DNA of 21,166 bases, taken from contig CAYMCQ010000077.1 in the NCBI GenBank assembly GCA_964389025.1, positions 1 through 21,166 on the forward strand. The letters are read 5' to 3'. Source of the DNA: CAYMCQ01 sp964389025. Its GTDB lineage: Bacteria; Verrucomicrobiota; Verrucomicrobiia; Limisphaerales; CAYMCQ01. This document shows positions 14,566-21,166 of this stretch, piece after piece. The translations under genes and the position numbers were made by a program. The first letter of the stretch is position 1. Every line of letters starts with the position of its first letter. The notes under the pieces are model-generated. The model was not told the DNA's origin, ran no database searches, and saw only the letters and a list, made by a program, of their open reading frames with translations.

Positions 14566-15939
14566 ATGAACTCTTGTCTTCAGAAGAAATTCAAAATCTT
14601 GTTTTTTATCGCAACCTTTGTCTCTTTTTCGTTTTACAGCTTCGCAGAGTCTGCGCGTCAAAACAGAATTCCATCAATACGTCCGAATATCCTCTGGATC
14701 ATGGCCGATGATTTGGGCGCGGAGCTTGGCTGCTACGGCGAAGCGCTTGCGCGAACGCCGAATCTCGACCGGTTAGCGAACCAGGGCGCGCGCTACACCC
14801 GTTGCTTCACGACCGCGCCGGTTTGTTCCCCAAGCCGTTCGGCCATCATGACCGGCATGTATCAAACAACCATCAACGCGCACGACCATCGCAGCATGAC
14901 TGAACTTCCCGCCGGCGTGAAACCGATCACGGAACATTTTCGGCAAGCCGGCTATTTCACGGCGAACATCGGAAAAATTCCCGGCGACTATCCGCCTTCA
15001 CGCGATAAAACGGATTTCAATTTCAAAGTCGAAAATCCCTTTGACAGCAACAACTACGATGATTTGAAAACGCATCAGCCGTTCTTCGCGGAGATTCAGA
15101 TTTACGAACCGCATCGCGGCTCGTGGAAGCCGGGCGAAGCGCCGGAGTTTCGCGTCAATCCCGATAAAGTGAAGCTGCCGCCGTATTATCCGGACACGCC
15201 CGCCGTGCGCGAAGATTGGGCGCGTTACCTCAGCGCGATCAATTATCTCGACACGAAGGTTGGAAAAATTCTCCGGCGGCTCGAACAAGACGGTTTGGCG
15301 ACGAACACCATCGTCTTTTTCTTTGCAGACAATGGCCGCTGTCATGTTCGCGACAAGCAATGGCCTTATGAAGGAGGCTTGCACATTCCGCTCATTGTCC
15401 GCTGGCCGGGAAAAATCAAAGCAGGCACGGTGAAAAATGATTTGGTCAGCTCAATTGATATTTCCGCAACCTCGCTGAAACTTGCCGGAGTGAACCTGCC
15501 GAAAAACATCCAGGGCCAGATTTTTCTCGGTGAAGGGGCGACGAAACGCAAATACATCTTTGGCGCGCGCGACCGTTGCGATGAAACCGTTGACCGCATC
15601 CGCAGCGTCCGCGGCGACCGCTACAGATACATCCGCAACTTCATGCCGGAAGTGCCATGGACGCAGCCAAACAACTACAAGGAGCGGAGCTATCCCGCGC
15701 TCACGGTGATGCGGGAACTCCATGCGCAGGGAAAATTGACGCCGGCTCAGGAACTTTTCATGGCCGACCGCAAGCCAGACGAGGAACTTTACGATTTGAA
15801 AACCGACCCGGACGAACTTCACAACCTCGCCAACTCGCCGAAGCATCAGAAGAAGCTGAATGAGCTTCGTGAAGTTTTACAGAAATGGATGGCCGAGTGC
15901 GATGACCGGACGGACAAGCACGGCGAGTTTCGCAAATGA
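14566..15939 (+). CDS. Secreted type I sulfatase (formylglycine-dependent)
   Basis: A 457-residue exported arylsulfatase-family enzyme that would hydrolyse sulfate esters or sulfamates of glycans. The ATG at 14566 places a signal segment (ILFFIATFVSFSFYSFAES) at residues 11-29. The active-site signature CSPSR at 87-91 supplies the cysteine converted to formylglycine, within APVCSPSRSAIMTGMYQT. Metal ligands are suggested by NILWIMADDLG (D48, D49) and FFFADNG (D255, N256), with K264 and PYEGGLHIPLIVRWPG following. The TTINAHDHRSM segment resembles the heparan N-sulfatase-like branch, but the substrate remains an inference. Activation needs a formylglycine-generating enzyme, not encoded here. 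It follows the secretin-N-like gene by 20 nt and is convergent with the Uma2 gene. Confidence 0.94.
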   Translation: MNSCLQKKFKILFFIATFVSFSFYSFAESARQNRIPSIRPNILWIMADDLGAELGCYGEALARTPNLDRLANQGARYTRCFTTAPVCSPSRSAIMTGMYQTTINAHDHRSMTELPAGVKPITEHFRQAGYFTANIGKIPGDYPPSRDKTDFNFKVENPFDSNNYDDLKTHQPFFAEIQIYEPHRGSWKPGEAPEFRVNPDKVKLPPYYPDTPAVREDWARYLSAINYLDTKVGKILRRLEQDGLATNTIVFFFADNGRCHVRDKQWPYEGGLHIPLIVRWPGKIKAGTVKNDLVSSIDISATSLKLAGVNLPKNIQGQIFLGEGATKRKYIFGARDRCDETVDRIRSVRGDRYRYIRNFMPEVPWTQPNNYKERSYPALTVMRELHAQGKLTPAQELFMADRKPDEELYDLKTDPDELHNLANSPKHQKKLNELREVLQKWMAECDDRTDKHGEFRK

Positions 15940-15960
15940 AGAGTTGCGTGGCTTGAAAGC

Positions 15961-16428
15961 TCAGGCAAACAGTTCGGCGACGGTCACCTGAAATTCCGGC
16001 AGCAATTTTTCGGTGAGCACGTCGCGTCCGGCAAGAATTCCCTGCAGCGCCAGGCCGTATTGCGTGCCGTGATAAACTTCCATGTTGTCGTAGCGTGGAT
16101 CAATCATCCACAGGCGCGACAATTTCGTTTGTTCGTAAATTTCCTTTTTGATGACCGTGTCGGCGCTGTGATCGTCGGAGGAAACAATTTCCACCGCGAG
16201 CCAAAGCTTGTTCGTTGCCGAAGTGACCAGCGCAAGGTCGGGTCGGACATGAGAAGTGACTGAAAGCCGCACTTCTGTTCGCGGCGCGAGCAGGCAGGTC
16301 GTTTTGCTGCCGGCGACTGACGCGCGGACAAGTTGATGCAGGCGGGCGCAGATTTGTTCGTGACGCGCGCCGGGCGGCGGCCGCGTGAAAGTCCGGCTTT
16401 CGAGAATTTCTTCGTAAGGCTCGCTCAT
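15961..16428 (-). CDS. Uma2-family (DUF820) restriction-endonuclease-like protein
   Basis: A 155-residue protein with the PD-(D/E)xK-like core of Uma2/DUF820 proteins. Residues 62-68 read VRPDLAL (D64), residues 77-83 read LAVEIVS (E80), and K94/K95 lie in VIKKEIYEQTKLSRLWMIDP, the typical end of the family core. The start ATG 16428 (MSEPYEEILESRTF) was chosen over a longer open frame that runs into an inverted repeat. Uma2 proteins are abundant in cyanobacteria, Planctomycetes and Verrucomicrobia; their biological role is unsettled. It stands alone, convergent with the sulfatase (21 nt between stops) and divergent from the kinase gene. Confidence 0.88.
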   Translation of the reverse strand: MSEPYEEILESRTFTRPPPGARHEQICARLHQLVRASVAGSKTTCLLAPRTEVRLSVTSHVRPDLALVTSATNKLWLAVEIVSSDDHSADTVIKKEIYEQTKLSRLWMIDPRYDNMEVYHGTQYGLALQGILAGRDVLTEKLLPEFQVTVAELFA

Positions 16429-16437
16429 TCGAGAATT

Positions 16438-16492
16438 GTGGCGGCGCTCCGGGAGCGTTGCTCGAATTCCGGCGGCCACAAACCGCCGCCAC
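16438..16492. repeat. Palindromic element upstream of the Uma2 gene
   Basis: GTGGCGGCG (16438-16446) pairs with CGCCGCCAC (16484-16492), and a smaller GCTCC/GGAGC hairpin lies inside near 16446-16456. It begins 9 nt upstream of the Uma2 start in the 216-nt divergent region, where it could overlap that gene's 5' leader. The remaining stretch up to 16644 carries no gene that I can support. Confidence 0.75.
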
Positions 16493-16603
16493 GGGCAAAA
16501 CTTTATGGAGAAATTCTCCGGCGTGCGAGCGTTTGTTTCGGTTCACTTGCCCGGGACAACGGGAATTTCAGCGGTTTCATCCGGCTTCCTCGACGACAAA
16601 CAC

Positions 16604-16631
16604 TTGTCGCGGCCGGAAAATTTGTTATTGT
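16604..16631 (+). promoter_or_regulatory. Possible sigma70-like promoter for the kinase gene
   Basis: TTGTCG at 16604-16609 and TATTGT at 16626-16631 are 16 nt apart, an acceptable -35/-10 pair for a housekeeping sigma factor. A start about seven bases on would leave almost no leader for GTG 16645 and about 37 nt for ATG 16675. The assignment is by eye only. Confidence 0.25.
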
Positions 16632-16644
16632 CTGGACAGCGCCT

Positions 16645-17655
16645 GTGTCTGAAGAAAAAAAACAATCGTTGCGGATGGTGACGTGCGCGGGTTGCGGGAC
16701 GAAAGTGTTCATCCCCGGCGACCTCGCCCCGCTCGCCACGCATCCCTGCTCCAAATGCGGCTACCCCATCATGGTGCCGATGCAACTCCGGCAATTCGAG
16801 TTGCGCAGCGTCGTCGGCGTCGGTGGCAATGGCAAAGTTTATCGCGCCTGGGACACGGTGCTTGAACGCGAAGTGGCCGTGAAGCTGATGAAAAAGGAAC
16901 TGGCGCAGGATGAAGTGGCGCTGCAGAATTTTTATCGCGAAGCCCGCGCGTGCGCGTCGCTGAACCACACGAACATCATTCATCTTTACACGTTCGATCA
17001 AGCTGATGACGGGCAACTTTACCTCGTGATGGAACTTGCTGACCACGGAAGTCTTGACAGCAAGATTGAAAAATACCTGCGGCTGCCCGAACTGGAAGTG
17101 CTCGACATCGGATCCAAAATGTGCGGCGCGCTGGACATGGCGCTGAAACACAATTTGCTCCACCGTGATATCAAACCGGGCAACATTCTTTTTAACGCGG
17201 ACAACGAACCGAAGCTGGTGGATTTCGGTCTGGCGCGTTCAGCCGAAAGGGAATACGAAGCCAGCAATGTCACCGAAGGCACTCCGTTTTACGTTGCGCC
17301 GGAAAAAATCAAACGCGAGCCGGAAACGTTTCTGTCGGACATGTATAGTTTGGGCTGCACACTGTATCACGCGATCACCGGGCACGTGCCTTTCGACGCG
17401 CCGACGGTGGAGGAACTCGTTTCAGCGCACGTCCACACCCCGCTCACGCCAGCCAGTCAAGTCCTGCCGGGGATCACCGATTTAACGAGCGACGCGCTGC
17501 TGAAAGTTTTGGCGAAAAATCCGGCAGACAGATTTCTCAGCTACGACGAATTCAGGCTGGCCTTGGAGGCGGCGCGCTCGCACCTGCTGATCCAGCAATA
17601 TCGGGGAGATGAGCCAAAATCTCCGAAAGCGAAAACTGGCTGGTGGCGGCGGTAG
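16645..17655 (+). CDS. Cytoplasmic Ser/Thr protein kinase with N-terminal zinc ribbon
   Basis: Hanks-type protein kinase, 336 residues from GTG 16645 (ATG 16675 is a possible shorter start; the open frame extends further upstream without family character). Residues 14-38 carry two Cys pairs, CAGC and CSKC, probably a zinc ribbon. The kinase domain, about 52-310, is complete: glycine loop VGVGGNGKV (57-65), VAVK with K80, E99 in the C-helix, HRDIKPGN with catalytic D175 and N180, DFG with D193 and the APE motif (218-220). No transmembrane segment or extracellular sensor follows the kinase; the protein ends in a short basic tail. Its partner and signal are unknown. Neighbouring genes face away from or converge on it, so it appears to be a single-gene unit. 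Confidence 0.93.
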   Translation: MSEEKKQSLRMVTCAGCGTKVFIPGDLAPLATHPCSKCGYPIMVPMQLRQFELRSVVGVGGNGKVYRAWDTVLEREVAVKLMKKELAQDEVALQNFYREARACASLNHTNIIHLYTFDQADDGQLYLVMELADHGSLDSKIEKYLRLPELEVLDIGSKMCGALDMALKHNLLHRDIKPGNILFNADNEPKLVDFGLARSAEREYEASNVTEGTPFYVAPEKIKREPETFLSDMYSLGCTLYHAITGHVPFDAPTVEELVSAHVHTPLTPASQVLPGITDLTSDALLKVLAKNPADRFLSYDEFRLALEAARSHLLIQQYRGDEPKSPKAKTGWWRR

Positions 17656-17682
17656 AAAAAAGGCAGGCTTGCGGCCTGCCTT
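17656..17682 (-). terminator. Rho-independent terminator of the small secreted protein gene
   Basis: On the minus strand the stem AAGGCAGGC with loop CGCAA and GCCTGCCTT is followed by a run of T (17661-17656). It lies 22 nt after the stop of the gene at 17704-18096 and directly abuts the kinase stop codon. On the plus strand there is no U-run after the stem, so it mainly serves the minus-strand gene. Confidence 0.85.
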
Positions 17683-17703
17683 GGTTCGCAGAAAAAAGTT
17701 GGT

Positions 17704-18096
17704 TTATTCCTTTTTCTTTTCCGACTTTTCTGATTTTTTAGCAGCCGCTTCCGGTTTTTGCCCGACGTTCAGCGTAGTCACTTCGAGTTTGCCGTCCGCT
17801 GACTTCTTGAACGCGCCGCCGACCATTTCGCCGTCTTTCACGTCGTCAAGCGTTGCAGCTTTTCCGTCTTTGCTGATTTTCGATGTCGCTGTCAACTGAA
17901 ACGTCCGTTTGCCGACGGTGATGGTTTGCGCTGATTTGTCCACCGAAACGACTTTTCCGCGGAACGGCCCGCCGTCCTTTTTCGGAGCATCTTTCTTTTC
18001 AGCGGCCGGTTTGTCTTCAGCTCTGAGAGTGAATGTCATTCCAGCCACTGCAATCGCCAGCAGGCCGGCGAGCGCCAATTTACCGAGTGTTTTCAT
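17704..18096 (-). CDS. Small secreted lysine-rich protein with a beta-rich (DUF5666-like) domain
   Basis: A 130-residue exported protein. The signal peptide spans about residues 1-26 (LALAGLLAIAVAGMTFTLRA). The mature part starts with a charged Lys/Ala/Asp linker, then has a compact beta-rich stretch, about 44-112: FRGKVVSVDKSAQTITVGKR, FQLTATSKISKDGKAATLDD, GEMVGGAF and GKLEVTTLNVG, resembling DUF5666/OB-like modules. It ends in a Lys/Glu/Ser-rich tail. No catalytic residues are evident. ATG 18096 has a good ribosome binding site (AAAGGAA, about seven bases upstream). It forms a single-gene unit with its own terminator. Confidence 0.78.
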   Translation of the reverse strand: MKTLGKLALAGLLAIAVAGMTFTLRAEDKPAAEKKDAPKKDGGPFRGKVVSVDKSAQTITVGKRTFQLTATSKISKDGKAATLDDVKDGEMVGGAFKKSADGKLEVTTLNVGQKPEAAAKKSEKSEKKKE

Positions 18097-18196
18097 ACCT
18101 GTTCCTTTTGTGTTTGTTGTTGTTTTCCGAGGGACGTGACATTGCTAGCAAAACAAGCCCGCCGCGCAAGCCAAATTTAACAGGTGTTGAAACCGC

Positions 18197-19294
18197 TTAT
18201 TTTTCCACGGGTTTCCGGGCTTTTTCCCATCCGCTGAATCCCGGCGCGAGATCAGCGAGATATTTGAAACCCATCTGGCTCATCTGTTCGCAAGCCCGCG
18301 CGCTGCGCACACCAGCCTGGCAATGCACCAGATAAACCGCGCTCTTGTCGAGAAGCGAAACATTCGTCGCGAAATTCTGCGAGAGAAAATCCAGATTGAC
18401 CGCGCCCGGAATGTGGCCGGCGTCGAATTCTTTTTTCGTCCGCACGTCGAGGACTATTGCGCCGCCCTCCTTCCACAACTTCTCGAATTCATCCACGCCC
18501 ACCTTTTTCTTCGCGCCAGGCGCCAGCGCGCCGGCAAGTCCGCCGGAAAGCTTTTCTTTCGGCTCGGGAAGATCAAGCGACCAGTGGATCGCGTTGACGA
18601 GCAATTGCCGGAACGCCGCGTTCTCGAAATCCTTCGGATGGCCGAGCGACGTGTAGAAAATTTTTCCGCCGCGATAACTGTGCGTCCACGCGACAGGTTC
18701 GGGAGGCGCATTTGAAATTGTGCCGACAAGCAAAACAGTCGCGTTCGTCGCAACAGGCGAGGTTTTGTAAAGCGAGCCGGCGGCGTCGAACTCACGCGGG
18801 ACATTTTTCAGAACCGGATGTGTGAGCGCATCCTGATTGGCACGGACCGCGGCTGGAATTTTGTCCGGGTGATGGTTGTGATAATTTCCGCCGAGGACAT
18901 CGCGGTCGAACTCCTTCCAGTTTTCAAATCCGTGGCTGCTCGTCCGCAGCGCGATAAGCGGTTTGCCGGAGTCGAGATAATTCTTGATCCGGCCCAGTTG
19001 CTCCTCCGGCAAAGTCGTTCGCCGCGCGAAAAGAACCAGCAAATCCGCCTTGTCCAGAAGTTCGAGTCCGCGAATCCGGTTCGTTTTGTCGAGTTCAAGA
19101 TAGAAACAATTGAAGCCATGCCGCGCCTCCAAAAATTTTCTGAACGCGGGCAGCGTGGACGCGGATTGATATTCATTTTCGCCGCTGATGAGAAGGATTG
19201 TTGGCGGCTGGTTTGTTTTGGCGGCAACAGTTTCGTTCGCAAAACAAAGGGACAGGCCGGCAAGCAAACTAAAAACGGGCGGGGACAGTTTCAT
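18197..19294 (-). CDS. Exported ThuA-like (glutamine-amidotransferase-fold) protein fused to a rhodanese domain
   Basis: A 365-residue protein with signal peptide (about 1-24). Residues about 30-240 form a ThuA/trehalose-utilisation-type domain: TILLISGENEYQSASTLPAF, LLVLFARRTTLPEEQLGRIK, PLIALRTSSHGFENW, LGGNYHNHHPDK and the typical end WTHSYRGGKIFYTSLGHPKD followed by NAIHWSL. After a linker, residues about 265-360 are a rhodanese domain: IVLDVRTKKEFDAGHIPGAV and the active loop CQAGVRSARA, with the catalytic cysteine present. ThuA relatives are sugar-related proteins of uncertain reaction; single-domain rhodaneses move sulfur or sense oxidants. The function of the fusion is unknown. Its ATG lies 6 nt after the LptE-like gene, so it is the last gene of an envelope operon. 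Confidence 0.88.
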   Translation of the reverse strand: MKLSPPVFSLLAGLSLCFANETVAAKTNQPPTILLISGENEYQSASTLPAFRKFLEARHGFNCFYLELDKTNRIRGLELLDKADLLVLFARRTTLPEEQLGRIKNYLDSGKPLIALRTSSHGFENWKEFDRDVLGGNYHNHHPDKIPAAVRANQDALTHPVLKNVPREFDAAGSLYKTSPVATNATVLLVGTISNAPPEPVAWTHSYRGGKIFYTSLGHPKDFENAAFRQLLVNAIHWSLDLPEPKEKLSGGLAGALAPGAKKKVGVDEFEKLWKEGGAIVLDVRTKKEFDAGHIPGAVNLDFLSQNFATNVSLLDKSAVYLVHCQAGVRSARACEQMSQMGFKYLADLAPGFSGWEKARKPVEK

Positions 19295-19300
19295 TAGGCT

Positions 19301-19804
19301 TCACCACGTTCCATCCGTGAGCAGGTCGGTCACGTTATTCGCGAGGTCGGCGGCGAGCAACGGCAGCGCCTGCCGCTCCGCGCTCACGATGTCCGAGCCG
19401 ACGCGAATGACGGTGAAACCGCTCACCGGCTGGTCGAAAATGACTTTGCCGGTCGCGCGCTCGCGGGCGGTGACTTGCGCCGTCATCGTGATCCGGTAAT
19501 CGCGCACGGTGACGACGTCGCGCGGCTGAAAACTCAGTTCGTGCCGGCGGTAGCGCGTGATTTTTCCGGTCACGACAATGTCGCCGTCGCCGTGTGTCGC
19601 CAGCCGAAACGTGTTGTCGCGCTGCAAACTTTTTCGCAACTGCGCGGTGACGGCATCGGTCAAACGCGGTTCGAGGGTTTCATTGTTGAACGGGGAAATC
19701 TGGACGGAGCGGCTGCCCGGCGCATCGCCGGTTGTCGGCCCAAGCCGGTAACCGGCGCAACCGCAAAGGTTCAACAACAACAGACAAGACAGGAGACGCC
19801 ACAT
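19301..19804 (-). CDS. lptE: LptE-like LPS-assembly outer-membrane lipoprotein
   Basis: A 167-residue lipoprotein. The signal peptide ends in the lipobox L-C-G-C with the lipidated cysteine at residue 16, followed by AGYRLGP, a usual beginning of LptE proteins. The mature part has SVQISPFNNETLEPRLTDAV, VTAQLRKSLQRDN, VVTGKITRYRRHELSF and a final helix ADLANNVTDLLTDGTW, matching the strand-helix order of the LptE family. LptE forms the plug of the LptD channel that delivers LPS to the outer leaflet, which implies a diderm cell with LPS or a similar lipid. The gene begins one base after the stop of the BamD-like gene and leads into the ThuA-rhodanese gene. Confidence 0.85.
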   Translation of the reverse strand: MWRLLSCLLLLNLCGCAGYRLGPTTGDAPGSRSVQISPFNNETLEPRLTDAVTAQLRKSLQRDNTFRLATHGDGDIVVTGKITRYRRHELSFQPRDVVTVRDYRITMTAQVTARERATGKVIFDQPVSGFTVIRVGSDIVSAERQALPLLAADLANNVTDLLTDGTW

Positions 19805-19805
19805 G

Positions 19806-20798
19806 TTATTTGCTCGCAGTCCTGGCGGGTTGCAGTTTTTGTTTCAGCGCATCAATCCGTTCGCGCGCCGTCTGGGCGTAGGGCGAGTTCGGGTCTTCCA
19901 GCAAAACCTGGTTGTAATAAATCCGCGCGCTTTCCCAGTGCTTTCGCTTCTCGTAAAATTGCGCGATCTCAAAATCTCCGCGCGCCTGCTCCGTCTTGAG
20001 CGTGCCAATGATTTTGTCCGCGTCAGCCACGCGCGGGTCATCGGGAAAAAGCGTCTTGAAATCGGTGAACGAAGCGATGGCAAGTCCGGCGGCGCTGCGG
20101 TCGTATTCGGCGGTCTGCGCGGATTTCGAATGGGCGAGCCCCGCTTTGTAAAGCGCTTCCGCCGCAACTTTCGGACGGTCGTGGTAACGGTCGGCGGCGA
20201 TTTCGTAGGCTTTGACCGCGGTGGCAAAATCTTTTTGCTTCTCGCGCGCCGCGCCGATTTTCAACTGCGCCTGCGGAGCGACTTCGCTGTAAGGGCCGTT
20301 GCGGATGATCTTGGAATACATCTCCGCCGTTTTGTCCATTGAGGGAAAAAATGGAATCAGCCCATAAAGCTTGAACCACTGTCCGCCGAGAAAGCGGTTC
20401 GCAATCTCGTATTGCCGCTGAAGAACTTCCTCGTATTCCTTTATCTTCGGATATTTTTCGATGACTTTCTGATATTCTTTGAAAGCTTTTTCGTCTTTCT
20501 TCTGCGCCTCAAGCGCGCGACCGATAAGGTATTGGGCCTTCGGCGCGTAATCCGACGCGGGCCATTGCGAGATGACCCGGCGCGACGCTTTTTCAGCCAC
20601 GTTGTAATCCTTTTTGTCCAACGCCTCTTGCGCGACATCGAGTTGATCTTTCGCGCGCGCGCGCCGCCATTTTCCACCCTCCTCGCCGACTTTCTCGTAA
20701 GTCCATCCCTCATCGGGACGAAAAACCAGCGGGGCGAACGAACGATACGGAAGCGCGACGGTAAAAATCAAACCCAGCAGAAATGGCCAACGTTTCAT
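19806..20798 (-). CDS. BamD-like tetratricopeptide protein (outer-membrane assembly), without lipobox
   Basis: A 330-residue exported protein with TPR-like helical pairs throughout. After a signal peptide (FLLGLIFTVALPYRSFA) come repeats such as DVAQEALDKKDYNVAEKASR, RVISQWPASDYAPKAQYLIG, KAFKEYQKVIEKYPKIKEYE and, at the end, ARIYYNQVLLEDPNSPYAQT. The pattern of [ST]-x-x-A-P-x-A-Q-x-x-I-G repeats fits the BamD/YfiO family, which helps insert beta-barrel proteins. Length exceeds that of the Escherichia coli protein (about 245). There is no cysteine anywhere in the protein, so the lipid anchor usual for BamD is missing; it may be soluble or held by partners. It is the first gene of the bamD-like/lptE/ThuA-rhodanese operon. 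Confidence 0.82.
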   Translation of the reverse strand: MKRWPFLLGLIFTVALPYRSFAPLVFRPDEGWTYEKVGEEGGKWRRARAKDQLDVAQEALDKKDYNVAEKASRRVISQWPASDYAPKAQYLIGRALEAQKKDEKAFKEYQKVIEKYPKIKEYEEVLQRQYEIANRFLGGQWFKLYGLIPFFPSMDKTAEMYSKIIRNGPYSEVAPQAQLKIGAAREKQKDFATAVKAYEIAADRYHDRPKVAAEALYKAGLAHSKSAQTAEYDRSAAGLAIASFTDFKTLFPDDPRVADADKIIGTLKTEQARGDFEIAQFYEKRKHWESARIYYNQVLLEDPNSPYAQTARERIDALKQKLQPARTASK

Positions 20799-20842
20799 GC
20801 GGCCAATCTAGGAATGAAAAATGGAAAAAGCAAAATTAAAAA

Positions 20843-21166
20843 TCACGGCACAAGTTCGAGGCGATAGAAGCGATTGATGGACATCGTGACGTTGGTGTCA
20901 AGAACAGCTGCGTCTTGACCATTGCCTTGAATGTTGGTGCCGAGCAGATTGCTCCAACTGCCGGAGCTTAAGTCTGGCGAATACTCGACGGAATAATTCA
21001 TATTTGAAATTGTGGGGAAGCGAAGCAGCGGCTTTCCATTGGTCAGTTCGATGGAAATTTTTTGGGCGATGGTTCCTTCGCAAAACCAGAGATCGTCTAC
21101 TAGAGAGGCTGCCAGGACTATCCCCGGTTTTTGAGTTTGGGATTTCGTAAGTAGTGCGCGGGGAGC
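20843..21166 (-). CDS. C-terminal part of a secreted protein with the shared C-terminal module, cut by window edge
   Basis: The minus frame is open from the window edge to TGA at 20843-20845 (107 residues seen; the start lies outside). The earlier part (LVDDLWFCEGTIAQKISIEL) is not recognised. The last 65 residues, from LTNGKPLLRFPTISNMNYSV through YSPDLSSGSWSNLLG to NRFYRLELVP, parallel the end of the EEP-Ig protein at 11903-13522. This type of end is frequent in secreted Verrucomicrobiota proteins. It ends 44 nt upstream of the BamD-like gene on the same strand. Confidence 0.75.
   Translation of the reverse strand, partial: APRALLTKSQTQKPGIVLAASLVDDLWFCEGTIAQKISIELTNGKPLLRFPTISNMNYSVEYSPDLSSGSWSNLLGTNIQGNGQDAAVLDTNVTMSINRFYRLELVP

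Noticed and set aside
16333..16644. N-terminal extension of the kinase frame
   Set aside because: It overlaps the Uma2 gene and an inverted repeat and shows no domain; the ribbon and kinase begin after 16645.
17656..17682. Terminator for the kinase gene on the plus strand
   Set aside because: The A-run precedes the stem on the plus strand and no U-run follows; orientation fits the minus-strand gene.
1..21166. CRISPR array, tRNA or rRNA genes, riboswitch
   Set aside because: No regularly spaced direct repeats, and no tRNA- or rRNA-like sequence was recognised on either strand by eye. A covariance-model search was not possible, so small RNAs could be missed.

Overview
The window most likely comes from a member of the Verrucomicrobiota, close to the Pedosphaera/Limisphaerales group. 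This rests on several features together: a secreted protein with Ig-like repeats and a C-terminal 'Y-x-V-x-x-x-x-D-L ... R-x-Y-R' module, a second protein ending in the same module, a sulfatase, a DUF2723 membrane protein with TPRs, and many short palindromic repeats both between and inside genes. The placement is an inference from protein style and repeat content; no rRNA or tRNA is present.

Layout. Positions 1-431 hold the end of an IS4-family element on the minus strand, cut by the window edge. Positions 453-5738 hold a minus-strand cluster for surface glycan synthesis: a large DUF2723/TPR membrane protein, a GT4 glycosyltransferase and a WecA-like polyprenyl-phosphate sugar-phosphate transferase. 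Positions 5811-8783 hold three more minus-strand genes: an RlmD/RumA-like RNA uridine methyltransferase, a small zinc-ribbon membrane protein and a secreted DUF3500-like protein. From 8930 the plus strand carries a YmdB-family phosphodiesterase, a decayed antitoxin/PIN-toxin pair, a remnant of a second ymdB 3' end, and xseA. Convergent to xseA is a secreted endonuclease/exonuclease/phosphatase-fold protein with two Ig domains. Then come a periplasmic protein with two secretin-N-like repeats, a sulfatase (both plus), a Uma2-family nuclease (minus) and a Ser/Thr protein kinase (plus). The right part is minus-strand: a small secreted protein with a clear terminator, an envelope operon (BamD-like, LptE-like, ThuA-rhodanese fusion), and the C-terminal end of a further secreted protein at the window edge.

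The most striking structure is a set of palindromic elements lying in frame inside conserved genes. The methyltransferase carries three unrelated elements, the ymdB gene one and xseA one, all in loops between recognisable domain or strand segments, without breaking the frame. A 44-nt core of one of them also occurs between genes at 1451-1494 with a single difference. The pattern resembles the protein-coding palindromic elements known from Rickettsia and is the best candidate for a poorly described system here. A second notable locus is 9773-10525. There a toxin-antitoxin cassette, with its toxin broken by an exact 23-bp tandem duplication and an apparent 1-bp deletion, separates an intact ymdB from a diverged second ymdB tail. 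The stop of that tail overlaps the xseA start as ATGA, so the cassette probably split an old ymdB-xseA coupled pair.
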